From contig NZ_BMVJ01000011.1 of the NCBI RefSeq assembly GCF_014650655.1, forward strand, positions 29,836 to 73,445: a DNA stretch of 43,610 nucleotides, given 5' to 3'. Both the position numbers and the translations under genes were made by a program. The stretch comes from Streptomyces anandii JCM 4720 (lineage in GTDB: Bacteria; Actinomycetota; Actinomycetes; Streptomycetales; Streptomycetaceae). This document shows positions 1-7,394 of this stretch, piece by piece (the first letter of the stretch is position 1; every line of letters begins with the position of its first letter). A model generated the notes under the pieces. It made no database searches, was not told the DNA's origin, and saw only the letters and a list, made by a program, of their open reading frames with translations.

Positions 1-279
1 GACGTCGACAACGGGGTGTGCCTGTGCGCCCTGCACCACAAGCTGTTCGACAAGGGCGTCCTCGGCATAGGCGACGGTCACCGCATCCTCGTCTCGCAGG
101 GCTTCGTCGGGCGCAGTGCCGCCGCTCGTGAGCACGTGACCTCGCTCGCGGGCCGGCCGCTGATCGGGCCGCAGCCCGGGGTGCTGCCCGTCGCCGAGGC
201 GTATCGCTCCTGGCACATGAGCCAGGTGTTCCGGGGGATGGCGCGGGCCGGTTCCGGGCGCGGGCCCGGTGGTGGGTGA
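1..279 (+). CDS. HNH endonuclease, C-terminal fragment
   Basis: The first 92 codons are the C-terminal end of a protein that begins upstream of the window. The stretch CLCALHHKLFDKG is the second half of an HNH nuclease motif, with the histidine pair and the following Phe-Asp typical of that fold. The downstream text (SWHMSQVFRG) resembles the HNH proteins of Streptomyces that are annotated as phosphorothioated-DNA-binding restriction endonucleases of the ScoMcrA type. The sulfur-binding domain that would prove this lies outside the window. The family cleaves modified foreign DNA (type IV restriction), so a defence role is inferred. The gene converges on the membrane protein gene that ends at 291. 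Confidence 0.7.
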   Translation, partial: DVDNGVCLCALHHKLFDKGVLGIGDGHRILVSQGFVGRSAAAREHVTSLAGRPLIGPQPGVLPVAEAYRSWHMSQVFRGMARAGSGRGPGGG

Positions 280-290
280 CGTCGAAGGCG

Positions 291-827
291 TCAGCCCCTC
301 GGCGCGGCCTTTCGGGCCGTGGGGCTTCCGGCTTCCGGTGTCGCCGACGGCGATGGTGCGCGGTCGGGGGTCGGGACCGTGGTGCCGACCGTGGGGCTCA
401 CCTTGCCGGGCCTCGGGTCCTGGGCCGTTGGTGCGGTGCGGCCGGGGGCCGTGGACGGGGGGAGGCTGCGGGGCGAGGTCGGGGTCGGGACCGGTGCCGT
501 CGCGGGGGGCTCGGAGGGCCTCGGGGACGGCGAGTTCTCCGGGGTGTGCGTGCTCTGCGGGGGGAGCGGCGGGGCCAGGGGGGCCGACGGGCGGGTCGGG
601 GTGTCGGTGCCGGTCGTCATGCGGTGCACGGGCAGGACCAGCAGGGCCGCGGCCGCGCAGGTCACGGCGGTGGCGGCGGCCGTGCGCAGCAGGCGGCGGC
701 GGTTCGCGGCGCGGCGGACGCGGTCGTACTGGCCCGGGGGCGGGCTCAGGTGGTCGGGGCCGGCCGGGCGCAGGATGACCGCCAGGGGGTCGTCGGGCTC
801 CGGGGCGTCGTCAAAGCGTGTGGTCAA
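291..827 (-). CDS. One-pass membrane protein, probable anti-sigma factor
   Basis: This 178-residue protein has a cytosolic head of about 46 residues ending in a basic patch (RRAANRRRLLR), one membrane helix at about residues 47-67, and an extracytoplasmic tail that is almost entirely Pro/Ser/Thr. It starts with TTG, preceded by GAGGAG at good spacing, and its first codons overlap the last 17 bases of the sigma factor gene, which implies translational coupling. Genes placed like this after an ECF sigma factor usually encode its membrane-bound regulator. No zinc motif (HxxxCxxC) is present, so the anti-sigma role is inferred from position and topology only. The head resembles that of the protein at 15278-16453, which also follows a sigma gene. 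Confidence 0.6.
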   Translation of the reverse strand: MTTRFDDAPEPDDPLAVILRPAGPDHLSPPPGQYDRVRRAANRRRLLRTAAATAVTCAAAALLVLPVHRMTTGTDTPTRPSAPLAPPLPPQSTHTPENSPSPRPSEPPATAPVPTPTSPRSLPPSTAPGRTAPTAQDPRPGKVSPTVGTTVPTPDRAPSPSATPEAGSPTARKAAPRG

Positions 828-1302
828 GGCTTCTCCTCAGGTGGACGCGGAGCAGTTCCCGGGCCGCGTGCAGGTCGGCCTTGACGGTTCCTTCCTTGCG
901 TCCGGTCAGCGCGGACACCTCCCGGATCGGCATGTCAGCGTAGTAGTGGAGGAGGATCGGGATACGGAGTCGTTCGGGGAGCGACTGGACCAGCAGGCGC
1001 ACCGAGGGGTCCGCCTGCTCCGGATGCGGACGGACCGCGGCCTCCGTCGTCGCCCGGCGCACCGCCCTCCGCTCGCGCTCCAGCTTGCGCCAGTGGTCGC
1101 GGACGAGGTTGGCGGCGGTGACGTAGAGGAAGCCGCGGGGCTCGTCCACCGACGTCCAGCGGGCCCACAGGCGGGTGAACGCCTCGGCGGCGATCTCGTG
1201 CGCCGTCTCGTCGTCGTCGACGAGACGGCGGCACCAGCCGGCGAGGCGCGGGTACAGGGCGGCGAACAGCTCGGACGCTGCCTTGTCGCGGGACCGTTTC
1301 AA
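811..1302 (-). CDS. ECF (SigE-family) RNA polymerase sigma factor
   Basis: The 163-residue protein has sigma region 2 at about residues 5-70, including a DHWRKLERE segment at the end of 2.4. Region 4 lies at about 95-160, with the helix-turn-helix around IREVSALTGRKEGTVKADLHA. Length and order fit a minimal ECF sigma factor that directs RNA polymerase to a small regulon. The start is TTG at 1302 with a GGAGAG element just upstream; no ATG or GTG in this frame gives a complete region 2. It lies 51 bp after the sortase gene and overlaps the membrane protein gene at 827, so substrate, sortase, sigma and membrane protein may be one operon. The signal it answers to cannot be read from sequence. 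Confidence 0.85.
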   Translation of the reverse strand: MKRSRDKAASELFAALYPRLAGWCRRLVDDDETAHEIAAEAFTRLWARWTSVDEPRGFLYVTAANLVRDHWRKLERERRAVRRATTEAAVRPHPEQADPSVRLLVQSLPERLRIPILLHYYADMPIREVSALTGRKEGTVKADLHAARELLRVHLRRSLDHTL

Positions 1303-1353
1303 CGCTCTCCAGGGTCGGCAGGGGGAAGGGCCTTCTGACAGACGGTCAGCCGT

Positions 1354-2004
1354 TCAGCCGGGCGGTGTGCCGGCGGTCAGGGTGGCGAAGACGATCACGT
1401 TGTCCGCGTAGCCGTTCCCGGTGCGCGGGCCGCCGCAGGTGATCAGGCGCAGCTCCGGGCGGTCCACGTCGCCGTAGACCTCCCGGGCCGGGAAGTGCGC
1501 CTTGGCGACCGTCCGTACGGAGCCGACCGTGAACACCGCCGTCGTGCCGTTCCCCAGGCGCGCCTCGATGCGGTCGCCCCGGCGCAGCCGGGACAGGTGA
1601 CGGAAGACGCCGTCACCGTAGCGGCCGACCGTGACATGGCCGAGGAGGACGGACGGGCCGACCTGGCCCGGGGTCGGCGAGTGCCCGTACCAGCCCGCCT
1701 GGTCGTGCGCCGTGACCGGTGGCACCTGCACGGTGCCGTCCGGCGCCAGGCCCAGCCGCATGACCGGGGTGTCGACGCCGATGACCGGGATGCGCAGTTC
1801 GACCGGGACCGAGCGGGGCAGGGGGCGGGCCGCCCGCCCCGCCTGACCCGTCGGCCGCCCGGCCGGCGACGAGGCCGCCGGCCGGGCGGGGGTGCCCGCC
1901 GGTCCCTCGGCCCCGGGGCCGCCGCAGGCCACGAGCAGGGCGGCCGGCAGAGCGACCAGCGCCGCCGTGACCGCGGCGAGGACGCGCCCGGGGGGCCGGG
2001 TCAT
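1354..2004 (-). CDS. Class F sortase (lipoprotein-like N-terminus)
   Basis: The 216-residue protein is a cysteine transpeptidase that joins surface proteins to the cell wall or cleaves their sorting signals. The sortase barrel runs from about residue 68 to 210. The catalytic His is H123 in LLGHV, the nucleophile is C190 in LITCGG, and R194 is a candidate for the catalytic Arg. The N-terminus has a hydrophobic stretch ending LVAC (C27), which matches a lipobox, so the enzyme may be a lipoprotein rather than having a plain membrane anchor. The ATG start overlaps the stop of the upstream gene (ATGA), whose product carries a sorting-like tail. That pairing suggests a dedicated enzyme-substrate couple. 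Confidence 0.88.
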   Translation of the reverse strand: MTRPPGRVLAAVTAALVALPAALLVACGGPGAEGPAGTPARPAASSPAGRPTGQAGRAARPLPRSVPVELRIPVIGVDTPVMRLGLAPDGTVQVPPVTAHDQAGWYGHSPTPGQVGPSVLLGHVTVGRYGDGVFRHLSRLRRGDRIEARLGNGTTAVFTVGSVRTVAKAHFPAREVYGDVDRPELRLITCGGPRTGNGYADNVIVFATLTAGTPPG

Positions 2005-2432
2005 GCCCCGGTCGCCCTCCGGCGGCGTACGACGAACACCGCCGCGCCGCCCGCCAGCAGGGCCGCGCCGGCCGCGCTGCCGCCGATCACCGCCGCATCC
2101 GGGCCGGACTGCGAGGTCTTGACGGCCACTCCGGTGTCCGGCGCACCCTTCGGCACGACGGCGACCTGGCCCCGGGACGGGGCGCGGGTCGGGGCCGTGG
2201 TGGGCACGGGCCGGGGGGCGGTCGGCTTGGTGCCGGGGACGGTCGGCTCGGCGCTGGGGGCCTGCTCGGTGGGTACAGGGGTCGGGGCCGTCTTCCCGGG
2301 CTCGGCCGGCGCCGCGGTCGGCGTCTTCCTCGGGGCCGTGGTCGGGGAGCCGCCGTCGGCGAAGGCGGGCACGGTGCTTGCCAGTACGGCGGTGCACGCC
2401 AGGGCCAGGGCGCTCAGGACGGTACGGCGCAT
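2001..2432 (-). CDS. Sortase-dependent small surface protein
   Basis: The 143-residue precursor has a Sec signal peptide at residues 1-25 (MRRTVLSALALAC to AFA). A Pro/Thr/Ala-rich stalk of about 65 residues follows, then the sequence PKGAPDTGVA, a hydrophobic helix and a terminal RRRR. This is the layout of a sortase substrate: pentapeptide-like motif, membrane helix, positive tail. The APDTG motif differs from LPXTG and from the LAXTG of class E sortases. It is familiar from Streptomyces proteins annotated as sortase-dependent. A 4-bp overlap couples it to the class F sortase gene. The start at 2432 gives a proper signal peptide and follows a purine-rich GAGAGAG stretch. The function of the stalk is unknown. 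Confidence 0.8.
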   Translation of the reverse strand: MRRTVLSALALACTAVLASTVPAFADGGSPTTAPRKTPTAAPAEPGKTAPTPVPTEQAPSAEPTVPGTKPTAPRPVPTTAPTRAPSRGQVAVVPKGAPDTGVAVKTSQSGPDAAVIGGSAAGAALLAGGAAVFVVRRRRATGA

Positions 2433-2605
2433 GGGTCGCTCTCTCTCATCGGTCGGGTCGGTTGGTGCGAGGTGGACCGGCCGGTCGTGCGGAGAGACGA
2501 GACGGCGGAGCGCCGGGTTGTAAAGAGATGGCAAAGCCATCCGGGACGACGGCGAAGCTCCGGCGGGGCGCAGGTGGGGCGACAGGGAGGCGGCAGTGAG
2601 GCGTC

Positions 2606-2638
2606 GATTCATAATTTGTGGCTTTTTTTGGCAAATGT
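2606..2638. promoter_or_regulatory. AT-rich island in divergent region
   Basis: Between the sortase-substrate gene (minus) and the His-rich gene (plus), this stretch is strikingly AT-rich for the genome and includes a run of seven T at 2623-2629. On the minus strand TTGCCA and TATGAA are candidate -35/-10 elements for the sortase cluster, although the 15-base spacing is short. A small GATGGC-AAA-GCCATC inverted repeat sits at 2527-2541. I infer a promoter or protein-binding region; no known operator was recognised. Confidence 0.35.
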
Positions 2639-2700
2639 CCCATCCGATCGCCGTTCCGCGTCGTATCAACTTCAAGGCACGTTCCAGTGGGAGGAATGCC

Positions 2701-2871
2701 ATGGCGATCTTCAAGGACCTCTTTCCCGCCAAGCGCCGTGACCACGGTGACCACCACGGGCACGGGGACGGATCGAGCTTCGGAGGCGACGGCTCGTCGA
2801 TGAACGGGCATCGCGACCGGGGCCACGACCACGGCGAGGGCCACCGCTCGGGTCACGGTCACGGGAGGTGA
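2701..2871 (+). CDS. Histidine-rich small protein (56 aa)
   Basis: A short reading frame with a very good ribosome site (GGGAGGA ending four bases before ATG) encodes 56 residues. The first 12 (MAIFKDLFPAKR) look like an ordinary folded or amphipathic start. The rest is made of His, Gly, Asp, Ser and Arg, with 10 histidines in HGDHH, GHDHG and GHGHG clusters. Such tails bind divalent metals in known His-rich proteins, so metal binding or storage is a reasonable inference, not a demonstrated function. A perfect 17-bp inverted repeat 11 bases after the stop supports a real, separately terminated transcript. Confidence 0.6.
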   Translation: MAIFKDLFPAKRRDHGDHHGHGDGSSFGGDGSSMNGHRDRGHDHGEGHRSGHGHGR

Positions 2872-2882
2872 CGTCAGGCCGA

Positions 2883-2936
2883 GGCCGGGCGGACCGGTGA
2901 CGCGATCACGCGTCGCGCACACCGGTCCGCCCGGCC
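2883..2936 (+). terminator. Strong hairpin after His-rich gene
   Basis: The arms 2883-2899 and 2920-2936 (GGCCGGGCGGACCGGTG and its exact complement) form a perfect 17-bp stem around a 20-base loop. There is no U-tract, which is usual for Streptomyces terminators. It begins 11 bases after the stop codon at 2871. Confidence 0.7.
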
Positions 2937-2976
2937 GCATGACCGGATGCCCGGTCGCATGACCTGATGCCCGACC
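2937..2976. repeat. Two 20-bp tandem repeats before ABC gene
   Basis: The units GCATGACCGGATGCCCGGTC and GCATGACCTGATGCCCGACC lie head to tail and agree at 18 of 20 bases. They end 19 bases before the ABC transporter start and follow the hairpin directly, in the place where a promoter or operator would be expected. Confidence 0.6.
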
Positions 2977-2995
2977 GCAACGAAAGTCACGTTCC

Positions 2996-4915
2996 ATGGC
3001 ACACCTGCTGCGGCGTCTGCTGTCGGTGGGCGGGGAGTCCGAGGCCGTCGTCGCGGCCGCCCCGGTACTGCCCCCGCGCGAGGTGTTCCGGCGTTTCTGG
3101 CCCTACACGCGCGGGCGCCGGGGCTGGCTGTTCCCGCTCGTCCTGCTCAGCCTGGTCGGGCCGCTCGTCGACGCCGGTGAACTGTGGCTCTTCAAACTCG
3201 TCGTCGACGAGGTGCTGGTCCCCCGGGACCTCAAGCCGTTCCTGTGGATCGCGCCCACCTATCTGGGCCTCATCCTCGCCTCCGGACTGCTCGGCTTCGC
3301 CGACGACATGACCTCGGCGTCCGTCAGCGAGCGCTTCCTGCTCTCCCTGCGCGCCGACGTGTTCCGGCACGTCCAGGGGCTGTCGCTGGGCTTCTTCGAG
3401 CGACGCCGGCTCGGGGACGTGCTGTCCCGGGTCACGGGTGACGTGGACGCCGTCGAGACGTTCCTGCTCTCCGGCGTGGCGGACGGCCTCTACCACGTGA
3501 TCCGGCTCGGGGTCTTCCTCGGACTTCTCTTCTATCTGCGCTGGGACCTCACCCTCCTCGCGCTCGTCATCGTGCCGCTGTTCTGGGGCGCCGCCCGCCA
3601 CTTCTCCCGGCTCATCAAGGACGCCTCGCGCGAGCGCAGGCGCCGCAGCGGCTCGCTCAGCGCGGTCGCCGAGGAGTCCCTGGGCAACGTGGCGCTGGTG
3701 CAGGCGTACAACCGGCAGTCCTGGGAGGCGCGCCGCTTCGAGCGCGAGAACCTCGGCAAGTACCGGGCGGCGATGGCCTCCGTGCGCATCCGCGCCGTGT
3801 ACCGGCCGCTGGTCGAGCTCATCGAGGTGTGCGGCGGCCTCGCCGTGATGGGGCTCGGCACCTGGAAGCTGGCCCAGGGTCAGCTCACGCTGGGCGGGCT
3901 GCTGGTGTTCCTGGCCCTGATCGGCAAGCTCTACAGCCCGGTACGGGACCTCTCCCGCCTCGGCACCACCTTCTACGCCGCCTCCGCCTCCGCCGAGCGG
4001 ATCGCCGAGCTGCTCGACCAGCGGCCCCAGGTCACCGAGGCCGCCCACCCCCGGCCGATCGGGCGGGCGCGGGGCGCGGTCGAGTTCGACGGCGTGTCCT
4101 TCGGCTACCCCGGCGCGTCCCGCCCGGCGCTGTCGGACGTGTCCTTCCACGTCTCCCCCGGCGAGACGCTCGCCCTGGTCGGGGCCAGCGGGGCCGGCAA
4201 GTCCACCGTCGCCAAGCTCCAGTTGCGCTTCTACGACCCCGACCTCGGCGCCGTCCGGCTCGACGGCACCGACCTGCGCGAACTGGCCCTCGCCGACGTG
4301 CGCGACAACATCGCCGTGGTACTCCAGGAGACCCTCGTGCTGCACGACACCGTGCGGGAGAACATCGCCTACGGCCGGCCCGACGCCACCGACGCGGAGA
4401 TCGTGGCCGCGGCGCGCGCCGCGGACGCCGACGAGTTCATCCGGCTGCTTCCCGAGGGCTACGACACTACGGTCGGTCAGCGCGGCCGGACGCTGTCGGG
4501 CGGGCAGCGCCAGCGGCTCGCGATCGCCCGCGCGATGGTCAGGGACGCGCCGGTGCTGCTCCTGGACGAGCCGACCACCGGCCTCGACGCCGACTCGGCC
4601 CGCCGGATCATGGAGCCGCTGCGACGCCTGATGGCCGGGCGGACCACGGTCGTGATCTCCCACAACATGCTCACCGTGCGCGACGCCACCCGGATCGTGG
4701 TGCTCGACCACGGCCGGGTCGTCGAGTCCGGCACCCACCACGACCTGTTCCGGCGAGACGGGACGTACGCACGGCTGCAACGGCTGCACGCGGTCGACGG
4801 TGCGGGACCCGGCGGTGGTGCCGGTTCCGGCGGTGGTGCCGGTTCCGGCACCGGTACGGGATCCGGCACCGGTACGGGTACAGGCGCCGGTTCCCGCGGG
4901 GCGGTGGCGTCGTGA
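2996..4915 (+). CDS. ABC exporter, fused membrane and ATPase domains
   Basis: The 639-residue half-transporter has an N-terminal type IV exporter membrane domain (six helices, about residues 40-320) and an ATPase domain (about 355-600). The Walker A GASGAGKS is at 396-403, the signature LSGGQ at 500-504, and Walker B VLLLDEP ends at 526, followed by an ISHN switch histidine. All ATPase motifs are intact, so it should work as a dimer exporting a lipid, drug or peptide; the substrate is unknown. The last 40 residues are a Gly/Ser/Thr repeat. No good ribosome site precedes ATG 2996. Its TGA overlaps the GTG of the kinase gene, so the two proteins are probably made together. Confidence 0.9.
   Translation: MAHLLRRLLSVGGESEAVVAAAPVLPPREVFRRFWPYTRGRRGWLFPLVLLSLVGPLVDAGELWLFKLVVDEVLVPRDLKPFLWIAPTYLGLILASGLLGFADDMTSASVSERFLLSLRADVFRHVQGLSLGFFERRRLGDVLSRVTGDVDAVETFLLSGVADGLYHVIRLGVFLGLLFYLRWDLTLLALVIVPLFWGAARHFSRLIKDASRERRRRSGSLSAVAEESLGNVALVQAYNRQSWEARRFERENLGKYRAAMASVRIRAVYRPLVELIEVCGGLAVMGLGTWKLAQGQLTLGGLLVFLALIGKLYSPVRDLSRLGTTFYAASASAERIAELLDQRPQVTEAAHPRPIGRARGAVEFDGVSFGYPGASRPALSDVSFHVSPGETLALVGASGAGKSTVAKLQLRFYDPDLGAVRLDGTDLRELALADVRDNIAVVLQETLVLHDTVRENIAYGRPDATDAEIVAAARAADADEFIRLLPEGYDTTVGQRGRTLSGGQRQRLAIARAMVRDAPVLLLDEPTTGLDADSARRIMEPLRRLMAGRTTVVISHNMLTVRDATRIVVLDHGRVVESGTHHDLFRRDGTYARLQRLHAVDGAGPGGGAGSGGGAGSGTGTGSGTGTGTGAGSRGAVAS
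4811..4882. repeat. 18-bp repeats encoding Gly-rich ABC tail
   Basis: Two identical 18-bp units (GGCGGTGGTGCCGGTTCC) at 4811-4846 are followed by two related units starting GGCACCGGTACGGG at 4847-4882. They are in frame and encode six-residue Gly-Ala/Ser/Thr blocks at the C-terminus of the exporter, so copy number can change without a frameshift. Confidence 0.75.
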
Positions 4916-5904
4916 CCGCCACCACCCGGAGCGCGCCGCCCCCGCCGCCCGCGCCTCCCGGGGCGTACGCGCCTCCGCCGCCGCCCCCGCCTCCCGGGGC
5001 GTACGCGCCTCCGCCGCCGCCCCCGCCCCTCGCCCCCGGCGCCCGGCCCGCCCCCGGCTACGAGGTCCTCGGGCACCTGGTCCGCACCGGGTGGCTGGAC
5101 CTGTACGACGCCTGGAGCGCCGAGCGGGCCTGCCGGTGCGTCGTCAAGGTGCTGCGCCCCGACCGGCGCGACGAGGGCGACCTCGCCGAACGGCTGCTGC
5201 GCGAGGGCCGGTGGCTGTGCGGCTTCACCCACCCGCACCTGGTCCGGGGTTACGAGACCTTCGACGCGCCGGAGCCCGTGGTCGTCCTGGAGACGCTCAC
5301 CGGGGAGACGCTCGCCCACCTGGTCCACCGGCTGCGGCGCCGCCCGGCCGCCACCGACGTGGCGCTGCTCGGCGTGCAGTTGTGCTCCGCGGTGTACTAT
5401 CTGCACGGGCAGGGTCTGCTGCACCTGGACCTCAAGCCGTCCAACGTCGTCGTCGACCGGGGTCACGCCAAGTTGCTCGACCTGGGCCTGGCCCAGCCGC
5501 CCGGGCCGGTCCCGCCCGGAGTGGGCACCTTCAGCTACCTCGCCCCGGAGCAGGCGCGCGGCGGTCCGGTGACCACCGCCGTCGACGTGTGGGGCATCGG
5601 CGTGACGCTGTACGAGACGGCGACCGGGGACGTGCCGTTCGACCGGGACACGAGCCAGGGCCAGAGCCCGGGCGCGGGCCGGAACCGGGACCGGGACCGG
5701 GACCGGAGCCAGGACATGGACCCCTGGTATCCCCAGCTGGAGGCGGTCGCACCGCCCGTCTCCGCGCGACGGCGGCTGCCGCATCCGCTCGCCGCGGCCG
5801 TCGACGGCTGTCTGCGTCCGGACCCGGCCGACCGGCCCACGGTCGCCCGGCTCGCCGCCGCGCTCGCCGCACTGCTCCCCGGGCACCTCCCCGGAACCGG
5901 CTGA
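4912..5904 (+). CDS. Atypical Ser/Thr protein kinase with Pro-rich N-terminus
   Basis: The 330-residue protein starts at GTG 4912 inside the exporter stop (GTGA). Residues 9-48 are proline-rich with a tandem GAYAPPPPPP unit. A Hanks-type kinase domain follows at about 50-325. Seen residues are Lys79 (CVVKVL), HLDLKPSN with Asp173 and Asn178, DLG at 190-192 and an APE motif. The glycine-rich loop is missing: HLVRTGWLDLYDAW stands where GxGxxG is expected, and HRD is HLD. It may be a weak kinase or a nucleotide-binding pseudokinase. There is no membrane helix. An Arg/Asp-rich insert interrupts the C-lobe. Coupling to the exporter suggests it senses or controls transport, which is inference. Confidence 0.8.
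   Translation: MTATTRSAPPPPPAPPGAYAPPPPPPPPGAYAPPPPPPPLAPGARPAPGYEVLGHLVRTGWLDLYDAWSAERACRCVVKVLRPDRRDEGDLAERLLREGRWLCGFTHPHLVRGYETFDAPEPVVVLETLTGETLAHLVHRLRRRPAATDVALLGVQLCSAVYYLHGQGLLHLDLKPSNVVVDRGHAKLLDLGLAQPPGPVPPGVGTFSYLAPEQARGGPVTTAVDVWGIGVTLYETATGDVPFDRDTSQGQSPGAGRNRDRDRDRSQDMDPWYPQLEAVAPPVSARRRLPHPLAAAVDGCLRPDPADRPTVARLAAALAALLPGHLPGTG
4953..5024. repeat. Perfect 36-bp tandem duplication in kinase gene
   Basis: Two identical 36-bp units at 4953-4988 and 4989-5024 encode the repeated PPGAYAPPPPPP segment of the kinase N-terminus. The unit is a multiple of three, so expansion or loss keeps the frame. It lies only about 70 bases after the Gly-repeat end of the preceding gene. Confidence 0.8.
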
Positions 5905-5913
5905 CCTCGACGC

Positions 5914-6669
5914 TCAGGTCTCCGCGCCCGTGGCGAAGTGCGCGCCGGCCAGCACGTGGCCGTCCGTCGCGGTCACGCGGGCGCCCGCGAGGGTGCCGGG
6001 GTCGACGGAGGCGGGGGCGCCCCAGGAGCCCTGGCCCCTGTGCAGGGTGAAGCTGCCGACGCGGACGGTGCCGCCGTCCTTGCGCACCAGCAGGCAGGAG
6101 ACCTTGCCGCTGTACGAGCTGCCCGACTGGGAGAGGTCGACGGACATGTAGACCCAGCCCGGGGCGCCCGGGTGGGCGTAGACCTCGCCGGCGGGCCTGC
6201 CGACGGCGGCCTGGGCGGAGGTCAGCCCGCCCCACAGCATCCCCGTCTGCCCGCCCGCGGGCGCCGCGGGCTGGGCCATGGTGGCCTCGATCGCCGTGCC
6301 GACCGACCAGCCGCCGAACCCGATGGCGAGGACGAGCGCCGCCCCGGCGGCGGCGAGCCGCGGCCGGAGCCGGCCGAAGGGACCCGCGCGCAGGCTGCTC
6401 GCGCGGGCATGCGGGCGCCCCTCGTGCGCCGCCGCCAGCTGCTTCAGCGCCTGCGCCACACGGGTCTCGAACCCGACCGGCGGCTCGCTGCCCGGCAGCA
6501 GACCGATCAGCCGGTCGCCGACCTGGGTGAGCTGCTGGACGTACTCCCGGCAGTCCGCACACCGGTCGAGATGCGCGACCGCGCCCGCCCGCTCCCGGCC
6601 CGGCAGCACACCGAGGGCGAGTTCGGCGCCGATCCCGCGCAGCTCCTGGCAGTTCACGTCACTGGACAT
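5914..6669 (-). CDS. Zinc anti-sigma factor, RskA type
   Basis: The 251-residue protein has an N-terminal zinc-binding anti-sigma domain with H33, C37 and C40 in HLDRCADC. One membrane helix follows at about 105-126, then an extracytoplasmic anti-sigma-K-like domain rich in beta strands (about 160-250). Proteins of this type hold their ECF sigma factor at the membrane until regulated proteolysis releases it. The start overlaps the end of the sigma gene by 11 bases. The gene is convergent with the kinase gene, only 9 bases apart, so no separate terminator fits between them. Confidence 0.88.
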   Translation of the reverse strand: MSSDVNCQELRGIGAELALGVLPGRERAGAVAHLDRCADCREYVQQLTQVGDRLIGLLPGSEPPVGFETRVAQALKQLAAAHEGRPHARASSLRAGPFGRLRPRLAAAGAALVLAIGFGGWSVGTAIEATMAQPAAPAGGQTGMLWGGLTSAQAAVGRPAGEVYAHPGAPGWVYMSVDLSQSGSSYSGKVSCLLVRKDGGTVRVGSFTLHRGQGSWGAPASVDPGTLAGARVTATDGHVLAGAHFATGAET

Positions 6670-7258
6670 GGTCGCCTCGCCGCACGGAGGGGGCCGCGAG
6701 CGCGGTCCGCAGTTTGCCCATCGCGGTGCGGATCCGCGTCTTGGCGGTGCCCAGCGGAATCTGCTCCCGGTCGGCGACCTGCTGCGCGGTCATGCCGTAG
6801 ATGCCCGCGAGGACCAGGGCCCGGCCCTGCTCGGGGGGCAGCTCCGCGACCGCGGCCCGCAGCCGGGACGACGCCTCGTCGGCCAGCGCGTGCTGCTCGG
6901 GCGTCTCGCTGACCACACCCAGGACCGCGTCGAGATCCTCGGGCGCCACCGGCTCCGGCCGCCGTGAACGGACCGCGTCGATGGCGAGGTTGTGGGCGAT
7001 CGTGGTCAGCCAGGTCGTGACCGACCCGCGCCGCGAGTCGTAGATCTGCGCGTGCCGCCACGCCCGCTCGAAGGTCTGCTGCGCGATGTCCTCGGCGAGC
7101 TGCGGGTCACCGGTGACGGCGATGGCGACGCCGAAGACCCGGTGCTGGAACCGCCGAACGAAGCTGACGGCGAGTTCCGGGTCACCGCCGGCCAGCCCGG
7201 ACAGCAGAGCCTCGTCCGGGAGACGACCCACGGGAAACCGGAATCTCGACATATCCAT
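6659..7258 (-). CDS. ECF sigma factor, SigK type
   Basis: The 199-residue protein has sigma region 2 (about residues 30-95, with DIAQQTFERAW and a WLTTIAHNLAID stretch) and region 4 (about 130-190, with MTAQQVADREQIPLGTAKTR as the helix-turn-helix). It overlaps the RskA-like gene at 6669, so it is very likely the partner kept inactive by that anti-sigma factor. SigK-type factors of actinobacteria control exported or redox-related proteins; the regulon here is unknown. There are two possible ATG starts (7258 and 7252) and no clear ribosome site before either. Confidence 0.9.
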   Translation of the reverse strand: MDMSRFRFPVGRLPDEALLSGLAGGDPELAVSFVRRFQHRVFGVAIAVTGDPQLAEDIAQQTFERAWRHAQIYDSRRGSVTTWLTTIAHNLAIDAVRSRRPEPVAPEDLDAVLGVVSETPEQHALADEASSRLRAAVAELPPEQGRALVLAGIYGMTAQQVADREQIPLGTAKTRIRTAMGKLRTALAAPSVRRGDHVQ

Positions 7259-7280
7259 ACATACGGTTCATGTGCTGCCT

Positions 7281-7306
7281 GGGATTGCCCGGCGGCGCGC
7301 AATCCC
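7281..7306 (-). terminator. Hairpin downstream of LLM oxidoreductase
   Basis: GGGATTGC (7281-7288) and GCAATCCC (7299-7306) form an 8-bp stem with a 10-base loop. It lies about 90 bases past the stop of the minus-strand oxidoreductase gene and before the sigma gene start, so it could end the former transcript. No U-tract is seen. Confidence 0.45.
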
Positions 7307-7394
7307 GCGTTCCAGTTCCGATTCTTCCGCGCCGCCGGCCTCCCGTCGCGTTGTCGCGCCGCCGTGCCCGCGGTGGCCTCGTGCTCCCGCGTGG

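Noticed and set aside
2987..4789. 600-codon open frame on the minus strand
   Set aside because: It is antisense to the ABC exporter, whose Walker and signature motifs are intact.
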